Positions 6,256 to 6,662 of a stretch of 6,662 nt of DNA are shown here, in pieces. The position numbers were made by a program, and so were the translations under genes. Source of the DNA: Clostridiaceae bacterium (GTDB taxonomy: Bacteria; Bacillota_A; Clostridia; Acetivibrionales; Acetivibrionaceae); assembly GCA_012513545.1 (NCBI GenBank), contig JAAZCB010001181.1, forward strand, positions 1 through 6,662. Direction: 5' to 3'. The notes below the pieces were generated by a model, which had not been told where the DNA came from, did no database searches, and saw only the letters and a program-made list of their open reading frames with translations. Every line of letters starts with the position of its first letter. Position 1 is the stretch's first letter.

Positions 6256-6284
6256 ATTGTAACATTAAAATGACTCGGTTTCAA
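6256..6284 (-). promoter_or_regulatory. Promoter with extended -10, minus strand
   Basis: TTGAAA (6284-6279, 5 of 6 to consensus), exactly 17 bp, then TACAAT (6261-6256, 5 of 6), with TG one base before the -10 (TGTTACAAT). It is one of the best promoter matches in the window, yet there is no gene before the terminator at 6209-6173. Confidence 0.65.
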
Positions 6285-6332
6285 GCTGCCGTACCTTTCA
6301 AATCCATTTAAGGAGGGTAGCGATACTTTTTT
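6285..6332 (+). promoter_or_regulatory. Imperfect hairpin holding an AAGGAGGG sequence, followed by a T-run
   Basis: GCTGCC (6285-6290) can pair with GGTAGC-type sequence at 6316-6321 (one G-U pair) and CCTT (6294-6297) with AAGG (6310-6313), across a small internal loop. Six T residues follow at 6327-6332. It might be a weak plus-strand terminator or attenuator. It also contains AAGGAGGG (6310-6317), a strong ribosome-binding sequence with no ATG at a normal distance. TTG at 6331 is in frame with the downstream gene and would add 19 mostly hydrophobic residues, but the spacing is 13 nt. Confidence 0.3.
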
Positions 6333-6387
6333 GTGTTTTCTTTTTGCAGTTTACATAGATATTAAATTATTACGAGGTATATTGATT

Positions 6388-6662
6388 ATGAAGGCGACAA
6401 AAATCAAAATGAAGCCGGGCTGCGGCAGTTCAAACAACTTGGTCGAGATTGACGAGATTTATCTTTCCGGTTCAGCCAATGACGGTTTTTATAAAAAAGC
6501 AATTATACATGACCATTTGCAGAAGCACCCTGGTACTATTCAAGTTGATATCTCTCCATATCCTGATTGTATCCCGGCAACTAGTAGCAAAGGTGAGAAA
6601 TATGTTAAATCAAAACCAGATAACTCACAACGTGACAATTTATTAAGACTTCCCCGAGTTTA
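6388..6662 (+). CDS. DUF3892-like small protein, complete or cut within its last codon(s)
   Basis: This reading frame runs 91 codons from ATG to the right edge, where the last two bases are TA, so a stop may be the very next codon. The end, KYVKSKPDNSQRDNLLRLPR, fits the DUF3892 signature of a YxxS/T block followed by DNLxxLP. DUF3892 proteins are about this long and usually end just after that motif. The function of the family is unknown to me. No signal peptide, membrane segment or catalytic motif is seen; there are two cysteines (12 and 61). GAGGT (6374-6378) lies 9 nt before the ATG. No convincing promoter is seen; TTTACA at 6350-6355 is a possible -35 without a matching -10. The gene is divergent from the cas operon and is probably a neighbour, not a Cas component. 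Confidence 0.72.
   Translation, partial: MKATKIKMKPGCGSSNNLVEIDEIYLSGSANDGFYKKAIIHDHLQKHPGTIQVDISPYPDCIPATSSKGEKYVKSKPDNSQRDNLLRLPRV

Noticed and set aside
6449..6646. A 65-codon plus-strand frame inside the right-hand gene
   Set aside because: It overlaps the DUF3892-like frame in another phase; the latter has a family signature and a good ribosome binding site.

Overview
The window holds most of a type I-C CRISPR-Cas operon, all on the minus strand. It reads right to left: cas3, cas5c, cas8c (with an internal cas11c start), cas7, then the first 47 codons of cas4, cut by the left edge. The order, the 4-nt to 17-nt junctions and the protein sequences are those of a complete, apparently functional I-C interference module. 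cas1, cas2 and the main CRISPR array should lie to the left, outside the window.

The organism looks like a low-to-moderate GC Bacillota (Clostridia or Negativicutes). The reasons are strong AGGAGG-type ribosome binding sites, frequent TTG starts (cas3, cas5c, cas4), sigma-A style promoters and AT-rich intergenic DNA. I cannot name a genus.

Region by region: 1-143 is partial cas4, 130-1041 cas7, 1065-2813 cas8c (cas11c 1065-1439), 2810-3544 cas5c and 3562-5805 cas3. Positions 5806-6387 are a 582-bp non-coding region. From 6388 to the right edge a divergent plus-strand gene encodes a DUF3892-like small protein that is complete or nearly so.

The non-coding region is the most interesting part. 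Just upstream of the cas promoter lies a minus-strand unit that looks like a degenerate one-spacer mini-CRISPR. It has an intact I-C type repeat 3' half (stem plus the 11-nt handle TGGATTGAAAC), a 36-nt spacer-like segment, and a second divergent repeat that keeps only a stem-loop. A TTGACA/TATAAA promoter sits immediately in front. This is the architecture known for crRNA-like guides that repress transcription (CreA of CreTA modules; CreR, the cas-regulating RNAs). The spacer-like segment has a 12-nt perfect match, extendable with single-base gaps, to the opposite strand at 6059-6084. It has weaker seed-like matches in the cas promoter and in front of the DUF3892 gene. Further right, a promoter with an extended -10 and an intrinsic terminator bracket a candidate ~80-nt small RNA.

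How the parts work together: Cas5c would process crRNAs, and Cas5c, Cas7, Cas8c and Cas11c would form Cascade. Cas3 would be recruited to degrade DNA, and Cas4 would help choose PAM-containing spacers. The crRNA-like RNA, if real, would load into the same Cascade and, because pairing is partial, bind without cutting to tune expression of cas or neighbouring genes. The regulatory part is inference from sequence layout only.
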